Shown piece after piece: positions 43,648-51,797 of a stretch of 64,000 nucleotides of DNA. The stretch lies in assembly GCA_037189585.1 (NCBI GenBank), contig JBBCJA010000020.1, forward strand, positions 62,001 through 126,000, read 5' to 3'. Within the stretch, counting starts at the first letter, position 1, and each line of letters begins with the position of its first letter. The translations under genes and the position numbers were made by a program. The DNA comes from JAEXNA01 sp037189585 (GTDB lineage Bacteria > Vulcanimicrobiota > Xenobia > Xenobiales > JADMJV01). The notes under the pieces are model-generated. The model was given only the letters and a program-made list of their open reading frames with translations, did not search any database and had not been told where the DNA came from.

Positions 43648-44580
43648 ATGACACGGATCTATGATGACATCACCGAACTTGTTGGACGCACCCCCTTGGT
43701 GCGCTTGAAGCGTCTCGACGCCGGACTGCCCGGCAACGTCCTTTTGAAACTGGAATCTTTCAATCCGCTCTCCTCGGTCAAGGACAGGATCGGATTAAGC
43801 ATGATCGCAGCCGCCGAGCGCGAGGGAAAGCTCACTCCCGAGACCGTCTTGGTGGAGCCTACCTCCGGCAATACCGGCATCGCGCTCGCTTTTGTCTGCG
43901 CCTCGCGCGGCTACAAACTGATTCTCACCATGCCCGAGTCGATGAGCTTGGAGCGGCGGGCCCTCTTGAAGACTCTCGGAGCCGAGCTACATCTGACGCC
44001 GGCCGCCAACGGAATGAAGGGGGCTATCGAGCGCGCCAAGCAGTTGGTGGAGGAGAACCCTAACCACCTGATGCTGCAGCAGTTCGAGAATCCCGCTAAT
44101 CCGGAGATTCATCGCCTGACCACGGCCGAGGAGATCTGGCAGGACACCGACGGCGCGGTCGACATCCTGGTCGCCGGTGTGGGGACGGGTGGGACCATCA
44201 CCGGGGTCAGTCAGGTGCTCAAGGAGAGAAAATCCACTTTCCAAGCCATCGCGGTGGAACCGGTGGACTCTCCCGTCCTCTCCGGTGGCTCGCCGGGGCC
44301 GCACAAAATTCAGGGGATCGGAGCTGGGTTCGTCCCCGGAGTCATGGACTTGGACTCGGTGGACGAGATCATCCAAGCTCGCTTCGAGGACGCGGTCGAG
44401 GTGGCTCGCCGCCTGGCTAAAGAGGAAGGGATCCTGTGCGGAATCTCCTCCGGGGCCAATGTCTGGGCCGCTCTGCAGGTCGCGGCAAGACCCGAGAGCG
44501 AGGGGAAGATGATCGTCACCGTGATCGCCGACACGGGAGAGCGATACCTCAGCACGGCGCTTTTTGAGCAGAACAGTTGA
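43648..44580 (+). CDS. cysK: Cysteine synthase A (O-acetylserine sulfhydrylase)
   Basis: PLP enzyme making cysteine from O-acetylserine and sulfide. The Schiff-base lysine is K45 in NPLSSVKDRIG; the substrate loop TSGNTG is at 71-76; the glycine-rich phosphate loop GTGGTITG lies near 175. The length of 310 aa is normal. The stop is overlapped by the start of the serine acetyltransferase gene (TTGA), so the two are an operon and may form the classical cysteine synthase complex. ATG at 43648 matches the family start. Confidence 0.97.
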   Translation: MTRIYDDITELVGRTPLVRLKRLDAGLPGNVLLKLESFNPLSSVKDRIGLSMIAAAEREGKLTPETVLVEPTSGNTGIALAFVCASRGYKLILTMPESMSLERRALLKTLGAELHLTPAANGMKGAIERAKQLVEENPNHLMLQQFENPANPEIHRLTTAEEIWQDTDGAVDILVAGVGTGGTITGVSQVLKERKSTFQAIAVEPVDSPVLSGGSPGPHKIQGIGAGFVPGVMDLDSVDEIIQARFEDAVEVARRLAKEEGILCGISSGANVWAALQVAARPESEGKMIVTVIADTGERYLSTALFEQNS

Positions 44581-45482
44581 GTCTGAATTCACCTGAAATA
44601 AAGACTCTGTCCGAGAAGCTCGAGGGGCAGCGTCTGCCGGAGTTCATGCAGCTTCCCAGCGCGAATCCTCGGCCATCTCGGGAGGCCGTCCACGCTGTGG
44701 CCAAGCAGTTGCAGGCTCTCCTGTTTCCCGGATATTTCGAGTCGAGCGCCGACTGTGCTCGAGAGTACGGACAGCGCCTTCGATGCGAGTTGGAGAGCGT
44801 GGCCGCGGAGCTGGTCGAGCAAGTCAAAAGAGGCCTCTGCTTTCGCCGTAAGGAGCCTTATCAGGACTGTTGCCAAGCCGAGGCGAGGGCCAAGGTCGCG
44901 GCCTTTCTGGAGGCAATGCCTGAGATTCGTCAGGCGTTGGCGCTCGACGCTCAGGCCGCCCATGCCGGCGATCCGGCGGCCGGGAGCGTGGAGGAGACGA
45001 TTTTCTGCTATCCCGGCATGACGGCCATCACCTATCATCGTCTGGCCCATCAACTCTACCGTCTCGAGGTACCTTTGATCGCGCGGATCATCGCTGAGAA
45101 AGCCCACTCCTTGACCGGGATCGATATCCACCCGGGATCCACCATCGGCGAGGGGCTTTTCATCGACCACGGCACAGGTGTGGTGATCGGCGAGACTTGC
45201 GTCATCGGCAAAAATGTCACTGTCTATCAAGGGGTGACGCTGGGAGCCCGAAGCTTTCCGGTGGACGCGAACGGCCATCCGATCAAGGGGGCTCCCCGCC
45301 ATCCCGTCATCGAGGACAACGTGGTCATCTACGCGGGGGCGACGGTCTTAGGACGGATCACGGTGGGGGCGGGCTCCATGATCGGTGGGAACGTCTGGTT
45401 GACCGAGAGCGTCCCCGCCGGCAGTCGAATCACTCAACGCAAGGCGCGCCAAGAAGGTTTCGAGGAAGGCGCCGGGATCTAA
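44577..45482 (+). CDS. cysE: Serine O-acetyltransferase
   Basis: Makes O-acetylserine for cysK. The left-handed beta-helix is visible as hexapeptide repeats: IDIHPGSTIGEGLFIDHGTG, then VVIGETCVIGKNVTVYQGV, then IEDNVVIYAGATVLGRITVG. The substrate-binding HG/TGVVIGE segment and YQGVTLGA are conserved. 301 aa, longer than the short EpsC type, with an N-terminal helical domain of about 130 residues. TTG start overlaps the cysK stop by four bases. The tail ends with an Ile (GAGI), as expected for a peptide that docks into cysK. Confidence 0.95.
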   Translation: MSLNSPEIKTLSEKLEGQRLPEFMQLPSANPRPSREAVHAVAKQLQALLFPGYFESSADCAREYGQRLRCELESVAAELVEQVKRGLCFRRKEPYQDCCQAEARAKVAAFLEAMPEIRQALALDAQAAHAGDPAAGSVEETIFCYPGMTAITYHRLAHQLYRLEVPLIARIIAEKAHSLTGIDIHPGSTIGEGLFIDHGTGVVIGETCVIGKNVTVYQGVTLGARSFPVDANGHPIKGAPRHPVIEDNVVIYAGATVLGRITVGAGSMIGGNVWLTESVPAGSRITQRKARQEGFEEGAGI

Positions 45483-45497
45483 AGTGACCCAAGCTCA

Positions 45498-45664
45498 CTA
45501 AGGGCCCGGGCAATAATAACCTGTCCGTTTCGGGTGGCGAGGCGCCCCGGCTGACAAGGAGATTTGAGTGCCTAATATTCGACATATTTCAGCGAAAATC
45601 GACGCTGTCAACGGGGATGGATCGCCGCCTCAAATGGATAGGTTATTGTTGCCCAGGTCCTTAG
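45498..45664. mobile_element. MITE-like element with 33-bp imperfect terminal inverted repeats
   Basis: The segment CTAAGGGCCCGGGCAATAAT... (45498-45530) is repeated in reverse complement at 45632-45664 with about 28 of 33 matches. The two arms enclose about 100 bases with no coding potential. Each end includes a TA dinucleotide (45499-45500 and 45662-45663), compatible with IS630/Tc1-type TA target choice. The right arm supplies the last codons of the vapC gene, so the insertion seems to have changed that C-terminus. No transposase is encoded. Confidence 0.6.
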
Positions 45665-46055
45665 GACCTGCGGCCGGCCGGATGTCGGTTAGAGAAAAGT
45701 CGTCGCCCTTGAAAAGCAGCTGGTCATTCATGGCCCTGGCTAGTGAATAGGCGAAGCAATCACCGAAGTTAAGCCCGGCGGGATGTCGGCCTTTTCCAAA
45801 GTCAAGGAACGCCTGGCGGGCCAGGTACCCCTGCTCGACCGTGACCGGTTCGAGCGAGATCCCGGCTCGGCGGAAAAAGGTCTCGACCTGTCGAGAGGCA
45901 TTCGCGCCGAGCTGCTTTTCGACGACCATCGATAGCTCGAGGAAGTTGGCGATGCTCATGGCGCACACAGGAGCCTCGGAGAGCAGTCTTAGAAACTCTT
46001 CCCGCTCCGGTTCGTGATAGAAGATGGCTACCAAGGCCGAGGTATCGAGGATCAT
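45630..46055 (-). CDS. vapC: PIN-domain toxin (VapC-like)
   Basis: 141 aa. MILDTSALVAIFYHEPEREE opens the PIN fold (first Asp), the middle Glu is in ANFLELSMVVEK, and NFGDCFAYSLARAMNDQLLF with KGDDFSLTDI closes the active site; all acidic residues are present. The last residues (PKDLGNNNLSI) fall inside the right arm of the inverted-repeat element, so the natural end has probably been replaced. The start overlaps the antitoxin stop as ATGA. Toxin-antitoxin pair two. Confidence 0.85.
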   Translation of the reverse strand: MILDTSALVAIFYHEPEREEFLRLLSEAPVCAMSIANFLELSMVVEKQLGANASRQVETFFRRAGISLEPVTVEQGYLARQAFLDFGKGRHPAGLNFGDCFAYSLARAMNDQLLFKGDDFSLTDIRPAAGPKDLGNNNLSI

Positions 46056-46300
46056 CGAGGAAGGCCATGCTCGTCATACAGCAGGGCTGCATGATCGACA
46101 TAGGGCTCCCGGCAATGTTGTGAGATTCGCTCGGCCATGGCTGTAAGCTCTTCCAGGCTGGCGCGACCCTCACGCTTTTGAATCTCAGCGTAGCGCGCCC
46201 GTAGTGCTTCCAGCACCACCCGAGTGATCGTTTCTCCTGTGAACTCCGCGATAGCCGTTGCCAGCCGGTGCGCCTCAGGATCTTTCACATTCAAGGTCAT
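46052..46300 (-). CDS. vapB: VapB-type antitoxin (Rv0623-like)
   Basis: 82 aa. TLNVKDPEAHRLATAIAEFT followed by GETITRVVLEALRARYAEIQ is the ribbon-helix-helix N-terminus of Rv0623/PSK-type VapB antitoxins, and the tail LLYDEHGLPR is the typical C-terminal element that inserts in the PIN toxin. It overlaps the toxin start by four bases. The promoter region is shared with the divergent P-loop ATPase gene. Confidence 0.85.
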   Translation of the reverse strand: MTLNVKDPEAHRLATAIAEFTGETITRVVLEALRARYAEIQKREGRASLEELTAMAERISQHCREPYVDHAALLYDEHGLPR

Positions 46301-46450
46301 TCCCGGGTTTTCTGTAAAGGTTCTTCATTTTCCTCCATGGCAGAATGGTTCGGGACAAAAGAGAACTTATGGTTCACCGTGTCAAGAGGGAATTTGCGCC
46401 CAGGCCCACTGAGCGAGGGGAGTCGGAGACGGGGTTCGAAGGGCCCGAGC

Positions 46451-48289
46451 GTGAGCGAATCTACCGACATCCCCCATCGTAAGAAGGCCGGCTTTGCCCG
46501 GCGCCTCTTTCGCTCCGTGGGGCAGGCGGCGGGTCGGGCCGCCGAGGGAGTCCTCAAGACGGCGGGGCAGACGGTCAAAGGAGCCGGAGACCGAGTCCGT
46601 TTGACCTTCACCGGCGAGGTTGAGGAGACTCCTCATTGGGAGTTGAGAGCCATGGCGGAGTCGTTGACCCAATGGCTGGTCGAAGAATGTCGAGGGACGG
46701 CCGATCTCCAGCAACAGAAGCCTTCCACCGTCGAGCTGAGCGAGTTGGGACAGATCCACAGCTTCTTCGAGATCGTGATGGAAGAGCCGGGTATCACGGG
46801 AAGGCGCTTTCGTTTCATCGTGCGGGCGCGCCCGCTGGCGGCTCTCGAGTCCAACTTCCCCACCTTGGAGGGTCAGCATTTTGACGCTCAGCTGTTGCTG
46901 GTTCGGAGCTGGCCTCCCGAACTGACGGCGGAGCCCAAAAGCGTGAGCTGTCTTGTCTGGGCTCAGGCGGCAGCGATCGGTCCTCGCAACTCCGCGCAGG
47001 ACCTCGGCCAGCGTTGGCTGTCGGCAACTTTAGGGGGAAGCTTCGCCCGCAAGAAGGTGCTGCCCACTAAGCTCAAAGTGGCCAAGGCTTCGACTCCCCT
47101 CTTGGGAAGAGATAAGGAGCTGACGCTGGCCCGCGAGATTCTTCTCACCCCTAGCCCATCCGAAGGTGGGCTACTGGCCTTGGCAGCGCCGGGCGGCACG
47201 GGGAAGAGCTATTTCCTGCGCGCCCTTAAGCAGGAGGTGGAGTCCCGCGTCATCTGGGCTGGAGTGGACCACCAGTGCCTGGGCCAGGTGGGTGACGGCG
47301 TCGAGTTCATCGCCAAGACACTTTCCGCGCTGGCCAAAGGCCTGGAGAGCCTCAATCTTTCCATGAGCGGTTTCCGCAAAGAGTATCTGAGATTTCAAAA
47401 GAGTCGAGGAGCGGAAGAGGCGCAGGGCGGGATCTTCAACCACGTTCGTAAGGCTCTCGAGTCGGCGGCGGGTATCAATCCTGTTTTGGGCGCCGCCAGC
47501 GCTGGAGCGACCTTCTTGGCCTCCTGGAATGAGGAGGTGAAGGAGCAGTCGGAGGCTTTAGCGCGGGATGACGCGGTTCTGGCTTTGACCCGAGCCTTCA
47601 AGGACGACTTGCGAGAGTGGTCCGAGCGGGAGCGTTCTCAAGTTCTGCTTTGGCGGCGCCCGGTGCTTGTCTTCGACACTTACGAATGGTTGGCCCCGTT
47701 GGTCGACGTTTGGCTTCGCACGCAGCTTCTGGCCGACGACCTGTTCGCGAAGAGCCAGACGGTGGTCGTGCTGGCGGGGCGCGACCATCCGCTGAAGGTG
47801 GACACGCGCTGGGCCGAATTCTCTTCCGCGATGACGGTGATCGAGCTCAAGCCCTTTCCTAAGTCGACGGCCTTGGAGTTCCTCAAGCAGCTGAAGGCGC
47901 CGGAAGCTCGCTTTGACGAGCTGTATGAGCTGACCGGGGGCCTACCGCTCTTTCTCTCCTTGGTCGCTCATATCTCAAGCGTCGAGGAAGCCAGCGAGAT
48001 CCTTGGGAAGCGTATTTTGGAGGAAGTGCCTCGCGAGCTCTGGAGCGACTTTCGTCGCGCCTCGCTGCTCGAGCATTTCACTCCCACCGAGCTGGCGAAG
48101 CTCTTCTCCGAACGCTCCCGTGAGGAGTTGGAGTCGCTGCTACGGCGGCTTGGTGACGCCACTTTCGCGGAGAGTGGGGAGGGGCGACGCGCCTTCACTC
48201 CGGCGGTAGGGGCGATCTTGCGTCGCAATCTTCTCGTTGAGGTTGGGCCGGAAGCTTATCAAGCACTTCAGGAAAGGCTTTCGAGGTAG
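46451..48289 (+). CDS. P-loop (STAND/AAA-like) ATPase of unknown function
   Basis: 612 aa from GTG at 46451 (behind GAAGGG); the frame stays open to 46268 and an ATG at 46337 is possible. An N-terminal basic helical stretch (SVGQAAGRAAEGVLKTAGQT) is followed by a mixed domain and a P-loop AAPGGTGKSYFL (near 246), a Walker B-like VLVFDTYEWL (near 404) and a sensor-like VVLAGRDHPL. After this, ELTGGLPLFLSLVAHISSVE fits the helical ARC2/winged-helix part of STAND NTPases. No repeats follow, so the sensor is unusual. Such ATPases act in signalling or phage defence; the neighbours do not decide which. Confidence 0.7.
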   Translation: MSESTDIPHRKKAGFARRLFRSVGQAAGRAAEGVLKTAGQTVKGAGDRVRLTFTGEVEETPHWELRAMAESLTQWLVEECRGTADLQQQKPSTVELSELGQIHSFFEIVMEEPGITGRRFRFIVRARPLAALESNFPTLEGQHFDAQLLLVRSWPPELTAEPKSVSCLVWAQAAAIGPRNSAQDLGQRWLSATLGGSFARKKVLPTKLKVAKASTPLLGRDKELTLAREILLTPSPSEGGLLALAAPGGTGKSYFLRALKQEVESRVIWAGVDHQCLGQVGDGVEFIAKTLSALAKGLESLNLSMSGFRKEYLRFQKSRGAEEAQGGIFNHVRKALESAAGINPVLGAASAGATFLASWNEEVKEQSEALARDDAVLALTRAFKDDLREWSERERSQVLLWRRPVLVFDTYEWLAPLVDVWLRTQLLADDLFAKSQTVVVLAGRDHPLKVDTRWAEFSSAMTVIELKPFPKSTALEFLKQLKAPEARFDELYELTGGLPLFLSLVAHISSVEEASEILGKRILEEVPRELWSDFRRASLLEHFTPTELAKLFSERSREELESLLRRLGDATFAESGEGRRAFTPAVGAILRRNLLVEVGPEAYQALQERLSR

Positions 48290-49443
48290 CGTCGGACCCC
48301 AAGCCCGGCCGCATGTCCGGTGGCAAAACATGCGGTCAGAAGATAGCCTCCCGTGGGAGCTTCCCAGTCGAGCATTTCGCCGGTGCAGAACACTCCGGGA
48401 AGAGCTTTGAGCATGAGATTCTCGTCTAGGGCCTCAAAGGCGACTCCTCCGGCGGTGGAGATCGCCTCCTCCAGTGGTCGTGGCCGGAGAAGGGGAAGGG
48501 GGAGAGCCTTGAGACCCGCGGCGCTCACCCCGCCTCGCAGGAATTCGTTGACCAGTCCTAGCTTCACCCCCTCGATGCCGGCTCGTTGGCGGAGGTGTTT
48601 GGAGAGCGAGCGAGAGCCCCGCTCACGCGCCAGCGACGCCTCCAGCTTCTCCAGGGAGACTCCGGGCAGAAGGTCCAAAGTGGCGGTGCAGGGCAACTTT
48701 TCGCGAAGGGCCGGACCAAAGGGGTAGAGGAGGCTTCCTTCCACGCCGTGTCGGGTGACCACGAACTCTCCCTGAAGGGTCCTCCCCTCGAAGCTCATCG
48801 TCACCGACTTGACGGGCTGCCCGGCGTAGCGCTCCACGAAGTGCGGGCTCCATTCGACGTCGTAACCGACGTTGGCGGGTTGGAGCTCCCGCACTTCCAG
48901 GCCGCGCTCGCGCAAGAGTGGAACCCAGGACCCGGTGGAGCCCATCTTGGGCCAGCTGGCTCCGCCCAGGGCTAGAACGGTCGCCTTGGGCCGGAAGACC
49001 ACCCGTCCGTTGGGGGTCTCGAAGGAGAGCGCGCCGGAGGAGTCCCAGCCCACCCAGCGATGGCGTGGACGAACTTCCACACCCTGTTTGCCAAGCCAGG
49101 CTCGCAGGATGGGAGCCGCCTTCATACTGCGTGGGAAAACCCTTCGGGAGGAGCCGATGAAAGTTTCGAAACCTAACTCTTCACACCACTTTCGGACGGC
49201 GGCGGGACCGAACTCCCGCAGCATTGGCTCCAAAATGGCCGCCCGGGAGCCGTATCGCTTGAGGAAGCTCTCGAAAGGCTCGGAATGGGTGAGGTTGAGG
49301 CCCCCGCGCCCGGCCAGCAAAAACTTTCGTCCTACCGTGGGCATGGCATCGAAAACCACACCTCCGCCAAGGGCTTGCGCGGCCATCAGACCGGCGGGCC
49401 CACCGCCGATGATGGCGACTCGGTCGAGCGTCTCCTGTGACAT
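48268..49443 (-). CDS. NAD(P)/FAD-dependent flavoprotein (HI0933/TIGR03862-like)
   Basis: 391 aa from ATG at 49443. The FAD dinucleotide fold VAIIGGGPAGLMAAQAL is at residues 8-24, followed by the family signatures KFLLAGRGGLNLTHSEP, ALGGASWPKMGSTG and TGEMLDWEAPTGGYLLTACF. This is the BaiN/HI0933 family of flavoproteins (TIGR03862 subgroup is somewhat shorter). Catalytic role unknown; reduction of unsaturated compounds is known for BaiN. The 3' end overlaps the P-loop ATPase gene by 22 bases. Confidence 0.88.
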   Translation of the reverse strand: MSQETLDRVAIIGGGPAGLMAAQALGGGVVFDAMPTVGRKFLLAGRGGLNLTHSEPFESFLKRYGSRAAILEPMLREFGPAAVRKWCEELGFETFIGSSRRVFPRSMKAAPILRAWLGKQGVEVRPRHRWVGWDSSGALSFETPNGRVVFRPKATVLALGGASWPKMGSTGSWVPLLRERGLEVRELQPANVGYDVEWSPHFVERYAGQPVKSVTMSFEGRTLQGEFVVTRHGVEGSLLYPFGPALREKLPCTATLDLLPGVSLEKLEASLARERGSRSLSKHLRQRAGIEGVKLGLVNEFLRGGVSAAGLKALPLPLLRPRPLEEAISTAGGVAFEALDENLMLKALPGVFCTGEMLDWEAPTGGYLLTACFATGHAAGLGVRRYLESLS

Positions 49444-49532
49444 CTGCCGCCTGTTCGTAAGGTAGGGAAGGCAGGCCTGCGTCGTCGTTTCCAGGGAGAA
49501 GGGGAGGGGATTTTGAGAGAGAAATTTCACTA

Positions 49533-49997
49533 GTGAAGTATTTCCGCGTTGTCCTCATCTTGTCGCTTCTTCTCTCCGGTTGTGGAAACAACGGCGACCC
49601 CCAGCTTTATCAGAAGGTCCTGGCCGAACAGGAGGTCTACAACGCGGCGCTGATGAGCGCGATCGAGGGGCTGCCGGAAGTTCGCCAGGAGACGGCGGCC
49701 CTGGCCAAGTCACATCGCGAGCTCTTGGCATCACAGGGTAAGAAAATGTCGGAAGAAGAGCATCAGAAAATGGTTCGGGGAAAGTCCGCTCAACTGCCCC
49801 CGACTATAACCCCTCCACAACTCCTGACAGTCGACCTTTCACGACTCAACGACACGCAGATGGCGCATATTGAAACGGAAGTCGCTAAAGGTAAGCAGTT
49901 GGCGACTCAGATACCCAAGCTCATCGAGATCCAGAGAGACCACGAATGGCTACGAGCGGAGCTCTCTCGTCTCGAGAAAACCAAGACCGCTCAGTAG
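49533..49997 (+). CDS. Small lipoprotein
   Basis: GTG at 49533. The N-terminus RVVLILSLLLSGC is a lipobox (Cys17), so the product is a membrane-anchored lipoprotein. The mature part is strongly helical, Lys/Glu/Gln-rich (LAEQEVYNAALMSAIEGLPE, LAKSHRELLASQGKKMSEEE, HIETEVAKGKQLATQI). It is probably a coiled-coil spacer or envelope-associated protein. No family recognised. Next gene downstream is a toxin-antitoxin pair, apparently unrelated. Confidence 0.68.
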   Translation: MKYFRVVLILSLLLSGCGNNGDPQLYQKVLAEQEVYNAALMSAIEGLPEVRQETAALAKSHRELLASQGKKMSEEEHQKMVRGKSAQLPPTITPPQLLTVDLSRLNDTQMAHIETEVAKGKQLATQIPKLIEIQRDHEWLRAELSRLEKTKTAQ

Positions 49998-50064
49998 GAC
50001 CGCGAAGGTATAGAAAGTTTACGGAATAGGCTAGAATGGTCTTATCTTAGCTCTACTGGAGAGA

Positions 50065-50322
50065 ATGTTGCAAACTACGAAGCTGTCAAACAAAGGACAA
50101 GTTGTCATTCCTCAACTCGTACGTGAGCGGTGTGGACTTAAGGCAGGGGATGAATTTGTAGTGGTCGAGACCGAGGAGGGGATCCTTCTCCAGCCCAGGC
50201 ATCATCGGATAGCCCAGACGTCCGTGGACCAAGTGTTCGGAATACTTGCCTATAAGGGCTCAGCAAAGACCTTGGAGGACATGGAGGACGCCATTCGTCA
50301 AGGGGTACAGGAGGGCTGTTGA
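50065..50322 (+). CDS. AbrB/MazE-family antitoxin
   Basis: 85 aa. TTKLSNKGQVVIPQLVRERC followed by GLKAGDEFVVVETEEGILLQ is a textbook SpoVT-AbrB DNA-binding domain as in VapB/MazE antitoxins, and the C-terminal helix is the toxin-binding part. ATG at 50065 has GGAGAG nearby. The stop overlaps the PIN toxin start (TTGA). Toxin-antitoxin pair three. Confidence 0.88.
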   Translation: MLQTTKLSNKGQVVIPQLVRERCGLKAGDEFVVVETEEGILLQPRHHRIAQTSVDQVFGILAYKGSAKTLEDMEDAIRQGVQEGC

Positions 50323-50708
50323 TCTCCATCGACACTAACGTTCTCGTTCGGTTTCTTGTTGATGATGAACCCCGTCAAGCTCAGAGGTCTCGTAAACTTT
50401 TGCTGGAGAATACCGTCTCGCTTTCCCAGACTGTACTGCTGGAAGCCGAATGGGTTTTGCGATTCTCCTATTCGTTCTCCACGGAGGAGATTCATGGGGC
50501 ATTCGTAGCCTTGCTCGGTATGCCCAATATACAGATGCAAGGACGAGATCGAGTGCAGATAGCTTTGGAGTGGTACTATCGCGGGATGGACTTCGCTGAT
50601 GCGCTACACCTTGCCAATGCTGGAACATTGCCTTTTCGAACTTTTGACAAAAAATTGATAAAGAAGGCTTCGCGCTTTACTCCTGACCTGGATGTCTCTG
50701 AGCCGTGA
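50319..50708 (+). CDS. vapC: PIN-domain toxin (VapC-like)
   Basis: 129 aa. ISIDTNVLVRFLVDDEPRQA gives the first acid, LLEAEWVLRFSYSFSTEEI the middle one, and DFADALHLANAGTLPFRTFD the last ones, the pattern of PIN ribonucleases. The TTG start lies inside the antitoxin stop (4-base overlap). It is about 8 bases tail-to-tail with the next minus-strand gene. Confidence 0.86.
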   Translation: MISIDTNVLVRFLVDDEPRQAQRSRKLLLENTVSLSQTVLLEAEWVLRFSYSFSTEEIHGAFVALLGMPNIQMQGRDRVQIALEWYYRGMDFADALHLANAGTLPFRTFDKKLIKKASRFTPDLDVSEP

Positions 50709-50715
50709 GGAATTT

Positions 50716-51168
50716 TTAAGCCGAGAACTGGCCGGCCAGGATGTAGCCGGCGATGCCGTCGGCTCGCTGTTGAACGACGCTTCCCGCGACTTCGACGTAG
50801 CCGTCATCGTTGGTCAGCTGTAAAGTAGTGAAGCCGTCGGGGCGAGTTTGCACGTAAGTCGCGTATTCCACTCCGCGACGCGTGCCGCTGATGACGGCCT
50901 CGAGGGCCCCGTCAGATTTGCTGGAGTCGCCTTCAAAGGTTACGGTGACGCCGTTACGGCGAACCACGCCGGGTTGACCCAGGGCGCTGTCCTCACCGGG
51001 GACCTCGTCGTTGGAGGCAAGTAGTGCCACGCCCGAGGCAAGCTTGAAGGATTGATCGAAGGTGTCTTGATCCAGGGGGGTGGCCTTGGTTCCGTCGACT
51101 TTACCTTGAGAGATAAATTTTTGGGTGGGTGCTTGGGCCCAGCGAGGTAAACTGGAGATGATATTCAT
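50716..51168 (-). CDS. Cytoplasmic protein of unknown function
   Basis: 150 aa without signal peptide. After a helical start (NIISSLPRWAQAPTQKFISQ) the rest is beta-rich with repeated charged turns (GVALLASNDEVPGEDSALGQ, VVRRNGVTVTFEGDSSKSDG, TLQLTNDDGYVEVAGSVVQQ). It ends in AGQFSA. Looks like a compact beta-sandwich. The N-terminus SSLPRWAQAPTQKF has the polar, leaderless quality seen in several other proteins in this window. Family not recognised. Confidence 0.58.
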   Translation of the reverse strand: MNIISSLPRWAQAPTQKFISQGKVDGTKATPLDQDTFDQSFKLASGVALLASNDEVPGEDSALGQPGVVRRNGVTVTFEGDSSKSDGALEAVISGTRRGVEYATYVQTRPDGFTTLQLTNDDGYVEVAGSVVQQRADGIAGYILAGQFSA

Positions 51169-51269
51169 GACAGGGCGAATCTATACGACCATGTCGATCT
51201 CAGTGGTTTCCGGCATGTTACAGCATGTATGAGAAAGGGTGATGACGAGGGTGGAATAAACTTGCCTCG

Positions 51270-51797
51270 ATGAAGACTTTCGTTACGATGCGACGGATAA
51301 TTTTAGAACTCATTCTTCTTTGTTGTTTGGCCCCTGGTGTGTTGGCGGATGTCTACGTCAGCCCCGAGGAGCACCGCGCTATGGCTAAGGAGGGCTTGGA
51401 AGCCCAGCTCGCGAGTGTTCCCAAGGAAGAGCAGGTGGAATTTGTGCAGGCTCTCCTGGATAAGATCCCCCTGGATATTTTGGAACTGCAAATGGAGATC
51501 GAGGAAGCGAAGAAGTCCAACACGGGGACTCCGGCTTACTTTCTGGCCAAAGGCTTCGACACCATCGAATATCGGGCCCAGATCTATCGAGAATGGCTCT
51601 CCGAGCACGGGGTCGAGCCGCCCGAAGCTGAGAAGCCCGGAACGCCGAACGCCACAGCCAGTCCAGCCAAGAAAGAGGGGCATCGAGTGACTCCGGGCAG
51701 CGACCGACCGATGTTAAGCTCCACCCATCTCGTAGCCCTCGCTTTTTTGGCCGGCGGTCTGCTACTGGGGCTACGACGAGCGTTGAAACGATTCTAG
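51270..51797 (+). CDS. Secreted protein with C-terminal membrane anchor
   Basis: 175 aa. Signal peptide (RIILELILLCCLAPGVLA), a helical Glu-rich region (EEHRAMAKEGLEAQLASVPK, LDILELQMEIEEAKKSN), a proline-rich linker and a final hydrophobic helix (LVALAFLAGGLLLGLRRALK) that would anchor the protein. The layout looks like a sortase-free stalk protein. ATG at 51270 or 51288. The 3' end overlaps the OLD-type nuclease gene by a few bases. Function unknown. Confidence 0.62.
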   Translation: MKTFVTMRRIILELILLCCLAPGVLADVYVSPEEHRAMAKEGLEAQLASVPKEEQVEFVQALLDKIPLDILELQMEIEEAKKSNTGTPAYFLAKGFDTIEYRAQIYREWLSEHGVEPPEAEKPGTPNATASPAKKEGHRVTPGSDRPMLSSTHLVALAFLAGGLLLGLRRALKRF

